NCBI RefSeq assembly: GCF_000499845.2
Contig: NC_023749.2
Span: forward strand, 40,893,459-40,957,458
Length of the DNA: 64,000 nt
Source: Phaseolus vulgaris
Lineage: Eukaryota > Streptophyta > Magnoliopsida > Fabales > Fabaceae
Direction: 5' to 3'
A model generated the notes under the pieces. It saw nothing but the letters and a program-made list of their open reading frames with translations, was not told where the DNA came from and did no database searches. The translations under genes and the position numbers were made by a program. Positions 11,828 through 24,400 of the stretch are shown here, piece after piece. How positions within the stretch are numbered: the stretch's first letter is position 1; each line of letters begins with the position of its first letter.

Positions 11828-12818
11828 GAAGAAGAAAATAACACAAAAATAATACAAAATGAATTATAAAAAATAGTCAATTATTAAACAAATATTAATA
11901 ATAGAAAAGTTATTTAAAGGAACCTTCTAATATAAGAACTAAGAAAGAATAAAAAAATATAAGAAGATAAGAAGCAATAAGATTACATTTAATGAATATA
12001 ATCCTGAAACTAAACTAAAATTTAGCATATAAATAGATGGGTGAAAAAGAAGGTGAGAGTAAAAAAATGTACTCCAATCATAAAGGTAAGGGAGAAATGA
12101 GGTTAAACTAATTTTCTAATAAACTTATATGTATTTTATTAATTCTTTATTTATTTTGAACTATATTTTTTTTTATATTTATATCATTTAATTTAATATT
12201 TGGTTACATATTGCTACTATTTATTTATATTTATGTTAATTAATTTTACACAGCGATCGTGTCTCTTAATTTATAATTATGTCATGTAATCTTTAGTTAG
12301 TAGTACATTTTATTTATTTATATTTGTGTTATTTAATTCATCTCAAATTACACATTGATCCTATTTATTAATTTATAGTTATGTTATTTTATCTTCAATT
12401 ACACACTGTTCCTAATTATTATGTTTATATCATCTAATTCAATGATCTTATTTATTAATTTATAATTTATTATTTTGCAAAGTTTTTATGCTCAAATCTT
12501 TATAGGTCAGACCTTTTACAACCTTAAACATTCAATTTTTAATTAATCAAATTAGAACTTGTATGTAATTGGGTCAAATCTTCATCTTTTAATTCTAATG
12601 CTTTAATCTTGACAATTTTATAGTGACCGAGTTTTAGGAATAATCATTACAAAACATCCTTTAGATGACTAGTACTTCACTCCTCAAGACACATCACTTA
12701 AGGGTTGAAATTTGCAATATGTTTTCTCAAGACATTCATCACTTTTAAAATGTTTACAAACACCTTTTAAGGTAATAAAGATTGTCAAAACAGTTTTTCC
12801 AGTTAATGAAAACAGTTG

Positions 12819-13866
12819 TGATAGAGATCAAATAAGAGAAGATTTTACTAATGGAGGAAGAGGTCATTCACCCAAACATTTGAAGTTCTTTCTTCTAGTC
12901 TTCTCAAAAAGTAAAGAAGAATTAAAATAAAGAGAGGACCAAGCCTAAAGCCAAAAGAAGACTACAAGCTTTCAAGAATGGGTTTCAATTAATATCTCTC
13001 TTTATAGTTTCTTTTGTATAAATTGTAATTAATATAGAATAGTGTTTAGGAAGGTGCTAAGAGGGAAACCTAAAGATACCTCTTGTGTAAAGCATCTTTA
13101 GATATTAGCTTTAGAAAATTCTAGAAAGGTATCCCTTCCTCATCCACTATAGGCGTTAGAAGTGGAAGAGTTGCAAGGTAACCTTAGTTAGCTTCTTTTG
13201 TAAGCCTCTTGTATTTTCATGACCGGTCCTTCTCCTATATAAGGAGGGCTTGAGTCTTTCTAATACAGATTTGATATTTTGAGTAAAGAAATTCTCCCAA
13301 ATTGGTGAGTGATTGAGAGACTTGTGTCTTCTCTTCTTCTAGTCTCATCTTGAGTGCATCTTGGAACCTCAAGTGGCAACATCTACACTCATCTTGGAGC
13401 CTTACATCCTTCAAGTGGCGTGTTCATCTCCAAGAACTCCAACCACATAAGTTCCCTATTTCATTTCATCTTCTTCATCCATTTTCCCTTCATTCCAAAT
13501 TACCCATTTTTGTTCTACTTGTTTGTTTTCACTTTCAATCGGTGCAATCTCTTCCTTATGATGTCCTCTTTAATTTGCTGCACTTATATTCAATTTTAAT
13601 CAGTGAAAATTGGTTGTGCTTGCTGTTTTTGTCACATCCTCCATGGGTATATTTGCTATATGTTTTGTTCTTGAGTTTCTATCCATGGGTTTGTTGTTCA
13701 AAATGGGTTTCTATATGAGTTTGGCTTGGTTACTTGTGTTTTGGTGAGTTCTTGAATGTTAAGAACATTGATCCAATTCTTAAAAAGTGTTTAATCATAT
13801 TCCAACTCAAGTTGAATCCATAACATGTCCATGAAATATCTTTATCATGTTATTGGAATCATATCA
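12819..13866 (+). repeat. 5' LTR of the 12819 element
   Basis: 1,048 bp, TGATAGAGATC... to ...AATCATATCA, with TATATAAGG at about 13236-13244 as promoter box. Confidence 0.88.
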
Positions 13867-13868
13867 TG

Positions 13869-13886
13869 TGGTACCAGAGCCTTAGG
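13869..13886 (+). other. Primer-binding site (tRNA-iMet type)
   Basis: TGGTACCAGAGCCTTAGG, two bases after the 5' LTR; one mismatch from the canonical TGGTATCAGAGC start. Confidence 0.75.
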
Positions 13887-15096
13887 TTTGTTCTTGTTTG
13901 TGTTTGAGTTGTTTTGGCACTTTTAATTCAAGAACTTTACATTCTTGTTGTTACCTTTCTGTTTTAGGTTTATTTTTGGGTATTTCTTGCTGTTTTCTTG
14001 TTGTTATTACATTGTGTTTGTGTCATTTTGTTTTTTTGAATCCTTATAAGTTTTGTCAAAGTCATGTTTCTCCAAAAAATGTTATCAATTCTATGTGGTC
14101 CTTTTGTTGATAATTTTTGTTTCTTGATTTTGAGTTAAGTACAGTTTTATGTGTTTGTTTCTTGATCCTTTGGTGCATTTTCTTTTTAGTATTGAGTTCA
14201 TACTTGTGTAATAGACCTCTACAAGTTCTTAAACATCATTTCTATTATGTCTTTGCTAGTTCTTAATTCTGTTTTTCATTCCTGTTAGGTTTCCTCTATT
14301 TTCTTGAAAACATGCTGACTGTTTCGATTTATTGCAATTTATTTGCTTACTGGAAATTTCTGAAATTCTGGATTTGAGTTCTTCAAAGTGTTATAAAAAA
14401 GTAGAAAAAATAAGTACATCAAAATTCCAAGTACAAAAAAAATGATGAATGAAATACGTTCAGTGTGTAATTCTGCCGAAAAAAATACGGTAATCTGGCA
14501 GTGATTTTGCAAAATTTATCACAATTAACTGGCTTACTGTTTTTGTGTAATTCCAGTGCCATTGTTGAGACAAGATCTTGAACTTTCTGTGGTTACAATT
14601 TCATAATCCAGTTCGCTTTATACAATTCTAGATAAATCTGTGAACTCACTCACAGTTTGCACAAAAATATTTTTCCAGTAGTTCTGTTTTTGTTGTCTTC
14701 ATCTACTCTAGTGCTTTTCTCTAGGTTTCCTTTGTGTGCCTTCTTTTCATTGAGTACCTTATTTTTCTGGATTGTCTTTTCTTCATTATTCTTTGAGTTT
14801 GTCATATATCTTGTATTCCTTTTGCTATAACCTTTTCTTGTTTACACCTTTTCTTGCTTGTCTTTTATTGTTTTTTAAGTTTTGTGGTGTATTGGCTTTA
14901 AGAAAGAGTGGTTTGCTTTGACATATTTCATTTGAGAGTTACAAGACCTCAAGAGCAGATTGGTTGAGGGAAGTATTCTTTCTTGGAGTGACTTGAGTGA
15001 TTTCTAATTTTCAGTACATCTCTATAATTGTTTTTTTTTGCTAACCTTATTTTTCTTAATATTGTTTGCTATTGTGTTTGCTGTTTTCTTTGTACA

Positions 15097-16128
15097 ATGG
15101 ATACATATTCAATTGCTGAATCTTATAAACCACATTCTACTCATAAGGCTTATGTTCTTAATGAGTTAAAAGAAGAAAAATGAGCCCTTGCTCTCAAAGA
15201 TGAAGCTATGCAAAGATTGGAAGAAAGATTAGCAAAGGTTGAATTGAAGCAAGAAAGATCTTCACATTCCATTCATGGAAGACATCATTCTCCTAGGCAT
15301 TATTCCAAAGATTCTTCCAATTCTCACGGCCAACATCATCATGGGCATGTTTTAAAGAGTTCCAACACCTATGGGAGCTTTGAAAAAAAGGAAGAATAGA
15401 AAATACATAAATGTGAAGATAGGCGCCAACATGTGATATTGCCTTATTTTAAAGTGTTAAAGTACCTAGCTTTAGTGGTAATAGTGATCCTAATGTGTAT
15501 TTAGATTGGGAGGCTAAATATGAACAAATTTTTAAAGCCTATGGGGTCTATGAAGACCAAAAGGTGAAAATAGCCTCTTTAGAATTTTTAGATTTTGCCA
15601 AAGAATGGTGGCATAACATTGTAATGGACATTGGATATAACAAGAGACCTCCCGTGGTTTCTTGGAATGATTTGAAAGAGTGTATGCGCGCAAGGTTTGT
15701 TCCTCCTTCTAGGAAGGAACACTTGTTGAAGTTCCAAAGGATTCCTCAAGGACATAGGATGGTAGATGAATACTTTAAAGATTTTGAAACAACTTTGACT
15801 AAAATGAAAATATGCATGCGAATGAAGAGTCAAAGATAAAATGGTTTGTACATGGTTTGAGAAGAGATATTAGAGAATTTATAGAATTAAATTAGTACTC
15901 TTCTTTAAAGAAAGTGCTTCGCATAGCCATCAAGGTGGAATCATACCTTTTGAAAACAACTTTCAAAAATACTCATGCTGATGGTTTCTACAAATCTTCA
16001 AAGAAGGATACCTTCTCTAATCAACAAGTTTCTACAACGAATTCTCTACATCTCCTAAGTCACCTACCAAAAATTCAAAAATAAAATGTTTTAAATGTTT
16101 AGGTTTTGGGCACATAGCTCTTCATTTT
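15097..16128 (+). pseudogene. Gypsy gag with stops and frameshifts
   Basis: ATG at 15097 starts a gag N-terminus that hits TGA at 15181-15183 and TAG at 15397-15399 in the same frame. The retro-gag domain continues in another frame at 15495-15839 ([44 protein letters not shown]) and stops again. A knuckle at 16087-16128 reads CFKCLGFGHIALHF, with the last cysteine replaced by phenylalanine. It is a clear relative of the gag at 31772. Not functional. Confidence 0.8.
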
Positions 16129-16230
16129 CCACTAAAACAAACCTTAAAGATAAACAAGGTAAAACAAGACCTAACTCACCCACCACCTACCACAAGTAAA
16201 AATGAAAAAGACAAAGAAGGCCAAGTTGAC

Positions 16231-16668
16231 ATGAGTCTTATCCTTTCACATCCAAGGTGTTTTCCTTCCTTATCTTTTTCATTACCAAAGGTTCTTACTT
16301 CATCGACATCTTGGTTAAAAAATGTTAGGGATGATTTTTTCATACCTCCTAATGGTTTTCACCATTTAAGAGGACTTTTTCCAACAAATATCATCATCCC
16401 CAAACAATTTTTTTCAACGTGGTCTGTTTATAGGACTTCCTTTTCTGAACTCCCACTGCGTACAAATTATAAGTCATGTTTTCCTTTTTCTTCTTCAACT
16501 GTTAATTGTGAAAGTAAACTAACTTTGTTATATGCAGGGATTCAGAATTCGTGGTCGAATTCTCTCCAACTCGGGGAGTATAATAGAGATCAAATAAGAG
16601 AGGATTTTACTAATGGAGGAAGAGGTCATTCACCTAAACATTTGAAGTTCTTCCTTCTAGTCTTCTAA
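16231..16668 (+). pseudogene. Fused scraps of gypsy pol (linker before RT, then pol 3' tail)
   Basis: The segment around 16310-16420 resembles the linker just before RT in the 31772 gene in shifted frames. The frame then jumps near 16530 to the pol terminus (NSWSNSLQLGEY), whose partner in the young element reads [12 protein letters not shown]. Everything between, meaning RT, RNase H and integrase, is deleted. The frame runs about 90 bases into the 3' LTR. Confidence 0.6.
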
Positions 16669-17627
16669 AAAATTAAAGAAGAATTAAAATAAAGAGAGGA
16701 CCAAGCCTAAAGCCAAAAGAAGACTACAAGCTTTCAAGAATGGGTTTCAATTAATATCTCTCTTTGTAGTTTCTTTTGTATAAATTTGTAAATAATATAG
16801 AATAGTGTTTAGGAAGGTGCTAAGAGGGAAACCTAAAGATACCTCTTGTGTAAAGCATCTTTAGATATTAGCTTTAGAAAATTCAAGAAAGGTATCCCTT
16901 CCTCATCCACTTTAGGCACTAGAAGTGGAAAAGTTGCAAGGTAACCTTAGTTAGCTTCTTTTGTAAGCCTCTTGTACTTTCATGACCGGTCCTTCTCCTA
17001 TATAAGGAGGGCTTGAGTCTTTCTAATACAAATTTGATATTTTGAGTAAAGAAATTCTCCCAAATTGGTGAGTGATTGAGAGACTTGTGTCTTCTCTTCT
17101 TCTAGTCTCATCTTGAGTGCATCTTGGAACCTCAAGTGGCGGCATCTACACTCATCTTGGAGCCTTACATCCTTCAAGTGGCGTGTTCATCTCCAAGAAC
17201 TCCAACCACATAAGTTCCCTATTTCATTTCATCTTCTTCATCCATTTTCCCTTCATTCCAAATTACCCATTTTTGTTCTACTTGTTTGTTTTCACTTTCA
17301 ATCAGTGCAATCTCTTCCTTATGAGGTCATCTTTCATTTGCTGCACTTATATTCAATTTTAATCGGTGAAAATTGGTTGTTCTTGCTGTTTTTGTCATGT
17401 CCTCCATGGGTATATTTGCTATATGTTGTGTTCTTGAGTTTCTATCCATGGGTTTGTTGTTCAAAATGGGTTTCTATGAGTTTGGCTTGGTTACTTGTGT
17501 TTTGGTGAGTTCTTGAATGTTAAGAACATTGATCCAATTCTTAAAAAGTGCCTAATCATATTCCAACTCAAGTTGAATCCATAACATGTCCATGAAACAT
17601 CTCTATCATGTTATTGGAATCATATCA
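16579..17627 (+). repeat. 3' LTR of the 12819 element
   Basis: 1,049 bp, begins TAATAGAGATC (TG changed to TA), ends AATCATATCA. A GGGGAGTA purine tract (about 16571-16578) precedes it. Confidence 0.88.
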
Positions 17628-17632
17628 AGTTG

Positions 17633-18632
17633 TGTCAATTAAAATCGGATTGGTAATTATAAAAGAAACCTATTAAAAACATTTTATTGATTCTCTAAAA
17701 TAACTAATTGTGTTCATTTAAAAAAAACTCAACTTATAACACTTGGTTTATTTATTAAAATAACTAGTTGATTTCATTAATTAGAAAAGACAAAAATATT
17801 TAATACTAAAGTCTTAAGGTCAATGATAAAAACATTTGACTTTTAAATCATTAAAAAGACTTTAGTATTTTTTCAGTCAGTTGATACGATAAATCAACCT
17901 ATTAAAATACTTTACTAAAGTCACAAGGTTTTAGTGTGAGTGATTTTAACCAATTAAAATCCTGAATCAACTGATTTAAAAACATAACAGGTTTAAAACA
18001 TTTTCTTGGAGATGTCTTGAACCATATTGCATAGTAAAAAAGATACAACAAAATCTACCACACATGCATAACTTTGTAGTCTTCATGGTTGAGCTTTAAG
18101 CACATCAAATCCATCCACTTTAGTTAACAGTCGCAACCTCATCCAACATCTCATCAGGTAACATTAAGGAAGAGATATATTTTTCTTATTTTCAGTCTAT
18201 AATATAAGTATGAACTTCTTTCTTTCTCCTCTCTTATCAAGCTTATTACAAATAAAAAGAATTTTTTTTTGGGAAAGTAGCTTAATATCTTGAAATTAAG
18301 TCTACTTTCTCAAAAATCTCTCTAGCGAAAACCATCCTTATTGAAAAAAAATAAAAAGTTGAACTTAAAGTTTCACAACCTGAAAGAGAAATATAAAGTT
18401 CCCACTTCAAGATTAATCACAAAGAAAAAATAAAATGACTCTCTTTAGTCTAAGATATATGATTTAGAGAAGAGACTCTCTAAAGAGGACTAATCTAAAA
18501 AAGTAGATAGCTTACTCATGTAGAATGAGACTTTAAGAAAAGTTATAAACTTAAAAGAGTGGATGGGAACAAAAGACTAAATCAACTAATAGGATTATTT
18601 GGAAAACCCTATGAAAAAAAAGGGATTAGGCT
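17633..18632. other. AT-rich spacer
   Basis: No gene seen. The stretch to about 18000 has CCAATTAAAATC and ATCAACTGATTT motifs like those in the SIRE-like solo LTRs at 56537 and 60333. With the flank left of 12819 and the Copia fragment at 18633 it may be part of one old Copia copy. Low confidence. Confidence 0.3.
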
Positions 18633-19330
18633 TTGAAGAAGAAAGGGATAAATCACATGCATCTCACAAGCACATTCCACAAAAAAATACGTATAAGTTT
18701 TTCACAAATAACAAAAAAAAAATCCAAGTCAATTTGGGTACCCAAGAAAGACATAATTCATGTTGTTGATGTTCTTAATAAGAGGAAGAAAGTCCTTGTT
18801 ATGGTACTTGGACAGGGGTGCTTGCGCAACATGATAGGCAAAAGTCTACACTATTAAGCCTAAAGAAAGGAAAAAGTGTGACATTGGGCGAAAACCAAAA
18901 GAGAAAGATTGTAGGTATTGGGAAGATAGGTCTAAAATTTACTTTAATGTACATAACTAATTATGTGATAATTAATATACTTTTTAATTTAATAAAGACG
19001 TGTGTAGTCAAAGATGATCAACCTACTAGTTTTATCTCAAGATACAAGGTAATTTGTACAAAATAGATCTTTGTGAGCTATCAAATTATAATCTTAGTAT
19101 CATTCTAGGAAAAACCTTTTACAGAAAAAGAATTGAGGTATGATGTAGGACATGTGGTCATGCATGCTTGAGGTTAATCTCAAAGCATCCTTGAGACAAC
19201 CTCATTATCACATGTTGATGTACAATCGACCAAGATTGTACTTACAATCTAGACCATCCAAATGGTTGCGAAAGACTTTTAATTGAAAATGTATACCAAT
19301 TGCTTCCTCACAACAAATCATTTGAATTTT
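18633..19330 (+). pseudogene. Ty1/Copia pol fragment (protease and pre-integrase region)
   Basis: Frames spread over the segment match the SIRE-type gag-pol junction: IWVPKKDIIHVVDVL, then a copia protease surround (GCLRNMIGKS at the place of the D-S-G-C...MTG motif) and VTLGEN..KRKIVGIGKIG. Further on, KIDL and GHACLRLIS-like strings around 19060-19180 recall the pre-integrase zinc region. Several stops and frameshifts; the protease aspartate context is lost. No LTR could be assigned with confidence. Confidence 0.55.
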
Positions 19331-21461
19331 ATTAATCATAAATATTTTATCAATACAATGACAATAACACAACCAAACCCTTCCAAAACCCTAACAACAA
19401 AATTGAAGCAATCATTCACTTTGAAACATACGTGCAACAAGCTTCAATCTTCAATATACAAAAAATTTTGACATCACCTTCAACTCTTTAATGCAACAAA
19501 TTTTGTCTTGAACCAAAATTTACATTATATGATACTTGACATAATGTGGCATGCACACCAAGTTACTAAAACAACAAAGAGTAACAAAATTAGAATATAA
19601 GTGACCCATTAATCTTGTTCATGGTTGACTTACGCATACGTTTGTTGAAATAAAAGCACTCTTTGATGTTTAAAAGATGATCCACTATTTGGTTTAAGGA
19701 AAAATAACTTTGACATGTTCTTTTTGATAAAATATAAAGGATATTTGTGAACTTGCGGCCAACCAATATAAGAAAATTAAAATTTCATAATAAAAATATT
19801 AATGCATTTGTGGATGAGAACCAAAAGTTGGAGGGAACAATGTTGAATTTTTTATTAGGATGATTCTTCCTGCATTCCATCAATTTTTTTCATGCACCTC
19901 ATTAGTTTTAGAATTTAATTTGCATAACATAAAAGTTAATTATAGAAATAAAAATTTATAAGATAAAAAAAATTAAATAACATTTCTAGAACAATTATTT
20001 TATCTTTTAAAATCTAAAACAATTATTTTAAATTTTGAAATTCGATTTATGAAATTGATGAGTTGCAGAATAAAATCCGAGATCTTACAGAAAAAAGTAC
20101 TCTTATTATTATGCGAGCTAGCAGAATCACTTGTCTGGTGACTATACCTAGTCCTTGCGAATTAGAGAACAAATCTAAACCAAAATAGTGAGGCTAACCT
20201 ATGAGGCTTTGACACTTCTCTTAAATGGCGTATCTGTGTCGGACACACGTATCAGTGTCAACACTCGTAGGACACTTATCGATGAAGTGTTCAATTCAAA
20301 AAATATTTGTTGGTTTTTTAAAAATTCTAGTACAGTTCTAACACAATTTTAAAAGGTATAAATACAATAATTTTCTAAAAACTCAAATTTATTGTATAAA
20401 TTTTTATTATGTTTATAAAAATACGGAACAAATTCTTTTGAACCAATCATGAAAAATATCTTCTTGCTCCCAAAAGAATCGGAAACATACTTTTACACAT
20501 AAATATTTAATTTTAATTTATATAATTCAAAATTATATAATATATAGATCTATGTCTCTGTATCCTACATTTTAAAGATTATACGTATTTCTGTAACCGT
20601 ATTCGTATCCGTGTCGTGTCAGTATCCATATCCGTATAGGTATTTATGTTTACCAATTTCTTCGTAACAAACTACGGGCCTTCCCATACTATATGCTACG
20701 CAGCCAGCCAAATCTCTTATTTCTTAATAAATGGTAATTGTCTTTTGTAAATAATGTTTATTTTTTAATATTGATCTAACTAACAAACTTCATTATATTA
20801 GATTTTTTTTAATAAACATTTCAAATATAATTAATTTTTTTAGATCCAAATACCCTCAATTAACCTTTAAAATTACAGTTATTTTGAATAAAATTCTTAA
20901 TAATTTTGTTCAATAACTAATTGTATATATATATCATTTCAGATATTATATAATTAAGCTAATAAATTAATTTAATTATATATTCACTTCAAATATAATT
21001 TAATTTTACTACACAAAAATTTCACAATGATATAATAATTAAAATTATATTTTTAATATAAATTTAGATTTAATATTTATATTTAATCCTTTATTATTTT
21101 AATGATTATAAAATAATTTTTAAACATGTCATTAGATCAAATTAAAATTATTACAATAAATTTTCAATTTTTCTTATCAATGTAATTCATCATATTTCAA
21201 TACCTAAATAAATTATTTATAATTAAAAAAGACATATCCTAAATAAATTTATTAAATGCAAGTTACAATTATTATCAAAATTTATATTTAACACTTATTT
21301 TTAGAAGAAGAAAATTTGGCCATAATTAAATTATTGAAAATTCAAATTCCCACTAATTCACTCAAAGGTTCCAGCATTGTATTGTACCCTAGGCAGCATA
21401 AAAATTCCCAAACTCCTTTCTATTATTTGAAGAAGAAAGAAGAAGGGAAAAGAGAGAAACC
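19331..21461. other. Spacer upstream of the helicase-like gene
   Basis: No gene is seen. Two clusters of GTGTC/GACAC words (about 20228-20285 and 20595-20640: GTGTCGGACACACGTATC and GTATCCGTGTCGTGTCAG) flank about 330 bp of AT-rich DNA and may be the ends of a small dispersed repeat. 20700-21380 is very AT-rich. A CATAAAAAT word near 21397 is a weak TATA candidate for the gene starting at 21462. Confidence 0.35.
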
Positions 21462-24400
21462 ATGAGAAGAAGAGCCAGAGTGCTTCTTAGTCTCTCTACT
21501 TCTCTGCTCTCACCGGTAAAGCACAACCCTTTAGCGAAATCAACACCACCCACTTCTTTATTTCGAAGTAGCATCACATTCTCAACTTCCTCCTCCATAA
21601 ACCCTCCTATTGAAGAAGCAAAGACTTCATCGTCCACGTCCCGAAGGGATTCATTGATTTTAGAACAGTTCAAGCAGAGAAAACTCAAAGGGTCCCCTAA
21701 AGACTCAAAGGGTACCCCTCAAGTGGGTTCAACTTCAGTTCCATTAAGTTCAGATGCTTATACTGAGAAGGTGGTCCAAAAGGGTGTGCAGAATGAGGAT
21801 GAACCCACCATTGTGGTTAGAAGTTTCAAGGAGTTGGGTGTTAATGAGGAGCTTGTCGAGGTAATGGAGGAGATTGGGGAGTTTATTCCCAGTGAGATAC
21901 AGTGTGTGGTTATTCCTGCTATCTTGGAAGGGAAGAGTGTGTTGCTGAGTTCACCATCTGAACCTGACAGAACTTTGGCCTTCTTGTTGCCCCTTATTCA
22001 GGTTAGTTTAATTCTGTTTATTTTCTTTCCTAGGTTTTGACTTTTGAGCCTTAGCAACAACTTTCTTCGGTTGGGTGGATACAAGATACTGGAATTTGGG
22101 AATGCATTCACGTTGCAAGCTGGCTTGAACTTTTGTAGTTTGTTTATTTTTTATTTATCTGGTATTTCACCTATTGGATACGGCTATTGTTGTTGCCTTA
22201 TTTATTTAGTACTGGTACGGGTTTCAGTTAGAAAATACCGTAATTTTGTTAATTGGAAGGGGAGGTGGTTCCCACCTAACCATATTCTTTTCTATGAACC
22301 GACAACTTCTCCTTACTTGCCTATTAGTTCATGTTCCTTCCAAGATATTCTTCTTCGCTATGTGTTCATGGTCTTCTTCGGTACTGAGTAGGGGTGTATA
22401 CTTGTAAAAGGTGTCGGACCACTTGAATAGTTGAGTGAGAAATGCTATTAAAAAAATTAGTTGTCGACCTATTTATAAGTTATGTTGGGCCTCCTCTCCA
22501 ATGGACTTGGATTAGTAAGAATGGATGATTAACCTTTAGTCTCACATCATGTATGTTTTAATTAGAGATTAATCTCGTTCTTAATCAATTATTGTATCGG
22601 TTCACGAGATATGTTTGGCAGCATTTCTGAGATCGTTATGAAATCTTTTCGGTTGTCAAGATGATCTTGGTCGTGGATCTAGTCCCCCAGGCTCAAAAAG
22701 CCTTTTTTAAGTCCTTTTTACAAGAAAAATTCTCTACATGTTCCATGGTGTGTGTTAAGATGGTCTCAACTAGGTCTCGTATATCTCCTGAGCTCCCCAA
22801 GCTTGAGGGGTATTCCTCTTAGAGTTTGAAAGGTTTGGGTGTGGACATGAAGCGACATCCCTTGTGATCCGTGTTCAAAACGGTTGTATCCGTTGGATGT
22901 GGATAGATTTGATGGTTGGGAAATGATGTGTCTTTTGGGTTACCTTGCTTTCCATATTCTAAAAATAAGGGTGGATTTGTGTTGGGACCACCCATGCTTT
23001 ACCATTCATTCGAGTAGTGACTTTGTGCAAAGAGTTTGTTTTTTCCCAGGTTAGTGATGTATTCTTCTTCGAATGCGTCGACCTCTTCGAGTGGGTACTC
23101 GTCAGAGGATTTTGATGAGCTTTCTGTTTCTATAGTGAGTGTCAGTTTTGCTTATGGATCTGAGATATGTCAGGTTGATGTTCCTGGTGGAGCAACAAAT
23201 CTGGTTGTGGAGCATGCGAGAGTGATCTTCTACTTCCTTTGGGTTATGACTGGGTAGATATACTTGTGATCGATAACTTTTCTAAGTATTGATGGTCGTC
23301 TATGATAAGGTCTTTTGCAAATGCTTAAGAAGGATGTTGAGGTGGGCATAATTTTGTTGGAGCGGTACAGTGTAGTTGACAATGCATGTCATTGTCGAAA
23401 AGAGATTGTGTACGAGTTCTTTTATATGTACACATGTCTCTTCACAGATCTTCACGTTCGTTTTCCTTTTGATGAGTTCACAATGGCCTCCTCTGGGTCT
23501 TAAATGTTACCTAGTTACATTCGAATTCATGGGCTTCACTACAAGTTTTTCGCTTGTTGTGTGAGTTATTTAAACTAAAGCCTTTATCCCAGGTTTGTCT
23601 TCATTATTATAGTGTCTGGCCAACTGATTCCGGTCGATTAGTTCTCACTTGTTGGCCAACCAGGAAACGTGTCTTCTAGCATCCTATACGTCCTCGTATA
23701 AAATATTCAAGGGGAGATTTTTTATAGACCTAGTGGAGTCTCTAGGTAGTCACTTTTTTATGATGGGACAAAATTGATGTTCCCATTTTATTAGATCCAG
23801 AATCCCATCTGGTATCATAGTTGGCTGAGGTCGATGATGGCCTCCGTAGACATTGAGGTTTTCAAGGTTTGAAACCTATTGTCGAGGAGGTTACCCACCT
23901 GACAAATCCTCGCCATTTATCTTTCTCCCAACAATGGTTGGATTTTACTAGTATGTATAGTCTTTACTTGATTTATTTGGTTACAGTTGGTGTTAACTTT
24001 GCCAAATGTTTGTGTTTCCTAGGTATTATGGCTCACATCGCTCCTGATTTCAAGCAAGTCCTAAAACAACTTCGACAACAATGTGGAAAAGTCGGTGACA
24101 AGGCTTCAAAGGAGGAGGGTCTTGCCTCCTTGGTTGCGGTTGTCATTCCTTCAACGGGTCTGGTTGTCGACCTGTTGCCCCCTTCTGCCAACAAGAAGAA
24201 ACATTAGAGGAGGGACAAGCCCTCTAAATCGTCGTAGAAGCGATCTCGACCATCGTCCTCTGATGTTGGGACAAGTGTTGCCCCCTTGCTTCTTAAGGGA
24301 AACGTTTAATTTTTTAAGGGTGTTAATATTACCTGACCATTGGCGAGAAGGAAGTCACCTTGGTTGTCGGTTTAGACCTCGTTGAAACATCCTTGGCCGA

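Larger units (their letters stand above)
10263..12818. other. AT-rich spacer with repeat fragments
   Basis: No gene is supported. About 10409-11300 is LTR-like (separate entry). From about 11600 the DNA is very AT-rich with short imperfect repeats, including several decayed copies around 12120-12470 of a motif with TTAATTTATA and ACACA.TGATC. The last 150 bases resemble the A/T-rich motifs of the SIRE-like LTRs at 56537 and 60333, so the flank of the 12819 element may be an old Copia LTR. Confidence 0.4.
12819..17627 (+). mobile_element. Defective Ty3/gypsy element, 4,809 bp, TSD AGTTG
   Basis: LTRs of 1,048 and 1,049 bp, target duplication AGTTG at 12814-12818 and 17628-17632. The interior is only about 2.7 kb: leader, a broken gag, a scrap of the protease-to-RT linker and then the last codons of pol. 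Most of pol is deleted, so it could move only with help from a related element; the young gypsy element at 30217 has homologous leader, gag and pol end. The 3' LTR starts TA instead of TG, which would weaken the integrase-recognised end. Confidence 0.88.

Noticed and set aside
12670..18100. One Copia LTR spanning both flanks of the 12819 element and leading to the fragment at 18633
   Set aside because: Shared A/T-rich words are suggestive, but no TG/CA termini, PBS or gag could be read to support it.
20228..20640. GTGTC/GACAC clusters as terminal inverted repeats of a MITE
   Set aside because: The two clusters do not align as clean inverted termini and no target duplication is visible, so they are mentioned only as possible repeat ends.
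21389..21688. 99-codon minus-strand ORF over the first helicase-like exon
   Set aside because: Complement of a Ser/Arg-rich transit peptide region; the plus-strand exon has homology and splice sites.
22044..22391. 115-codon ORF after exon 1 of the helicase-like gene
   Set aside because: It lies in intron 1 just before the Tat fragment and has no recognisable domain; RH39-like homology resumes at 26081.
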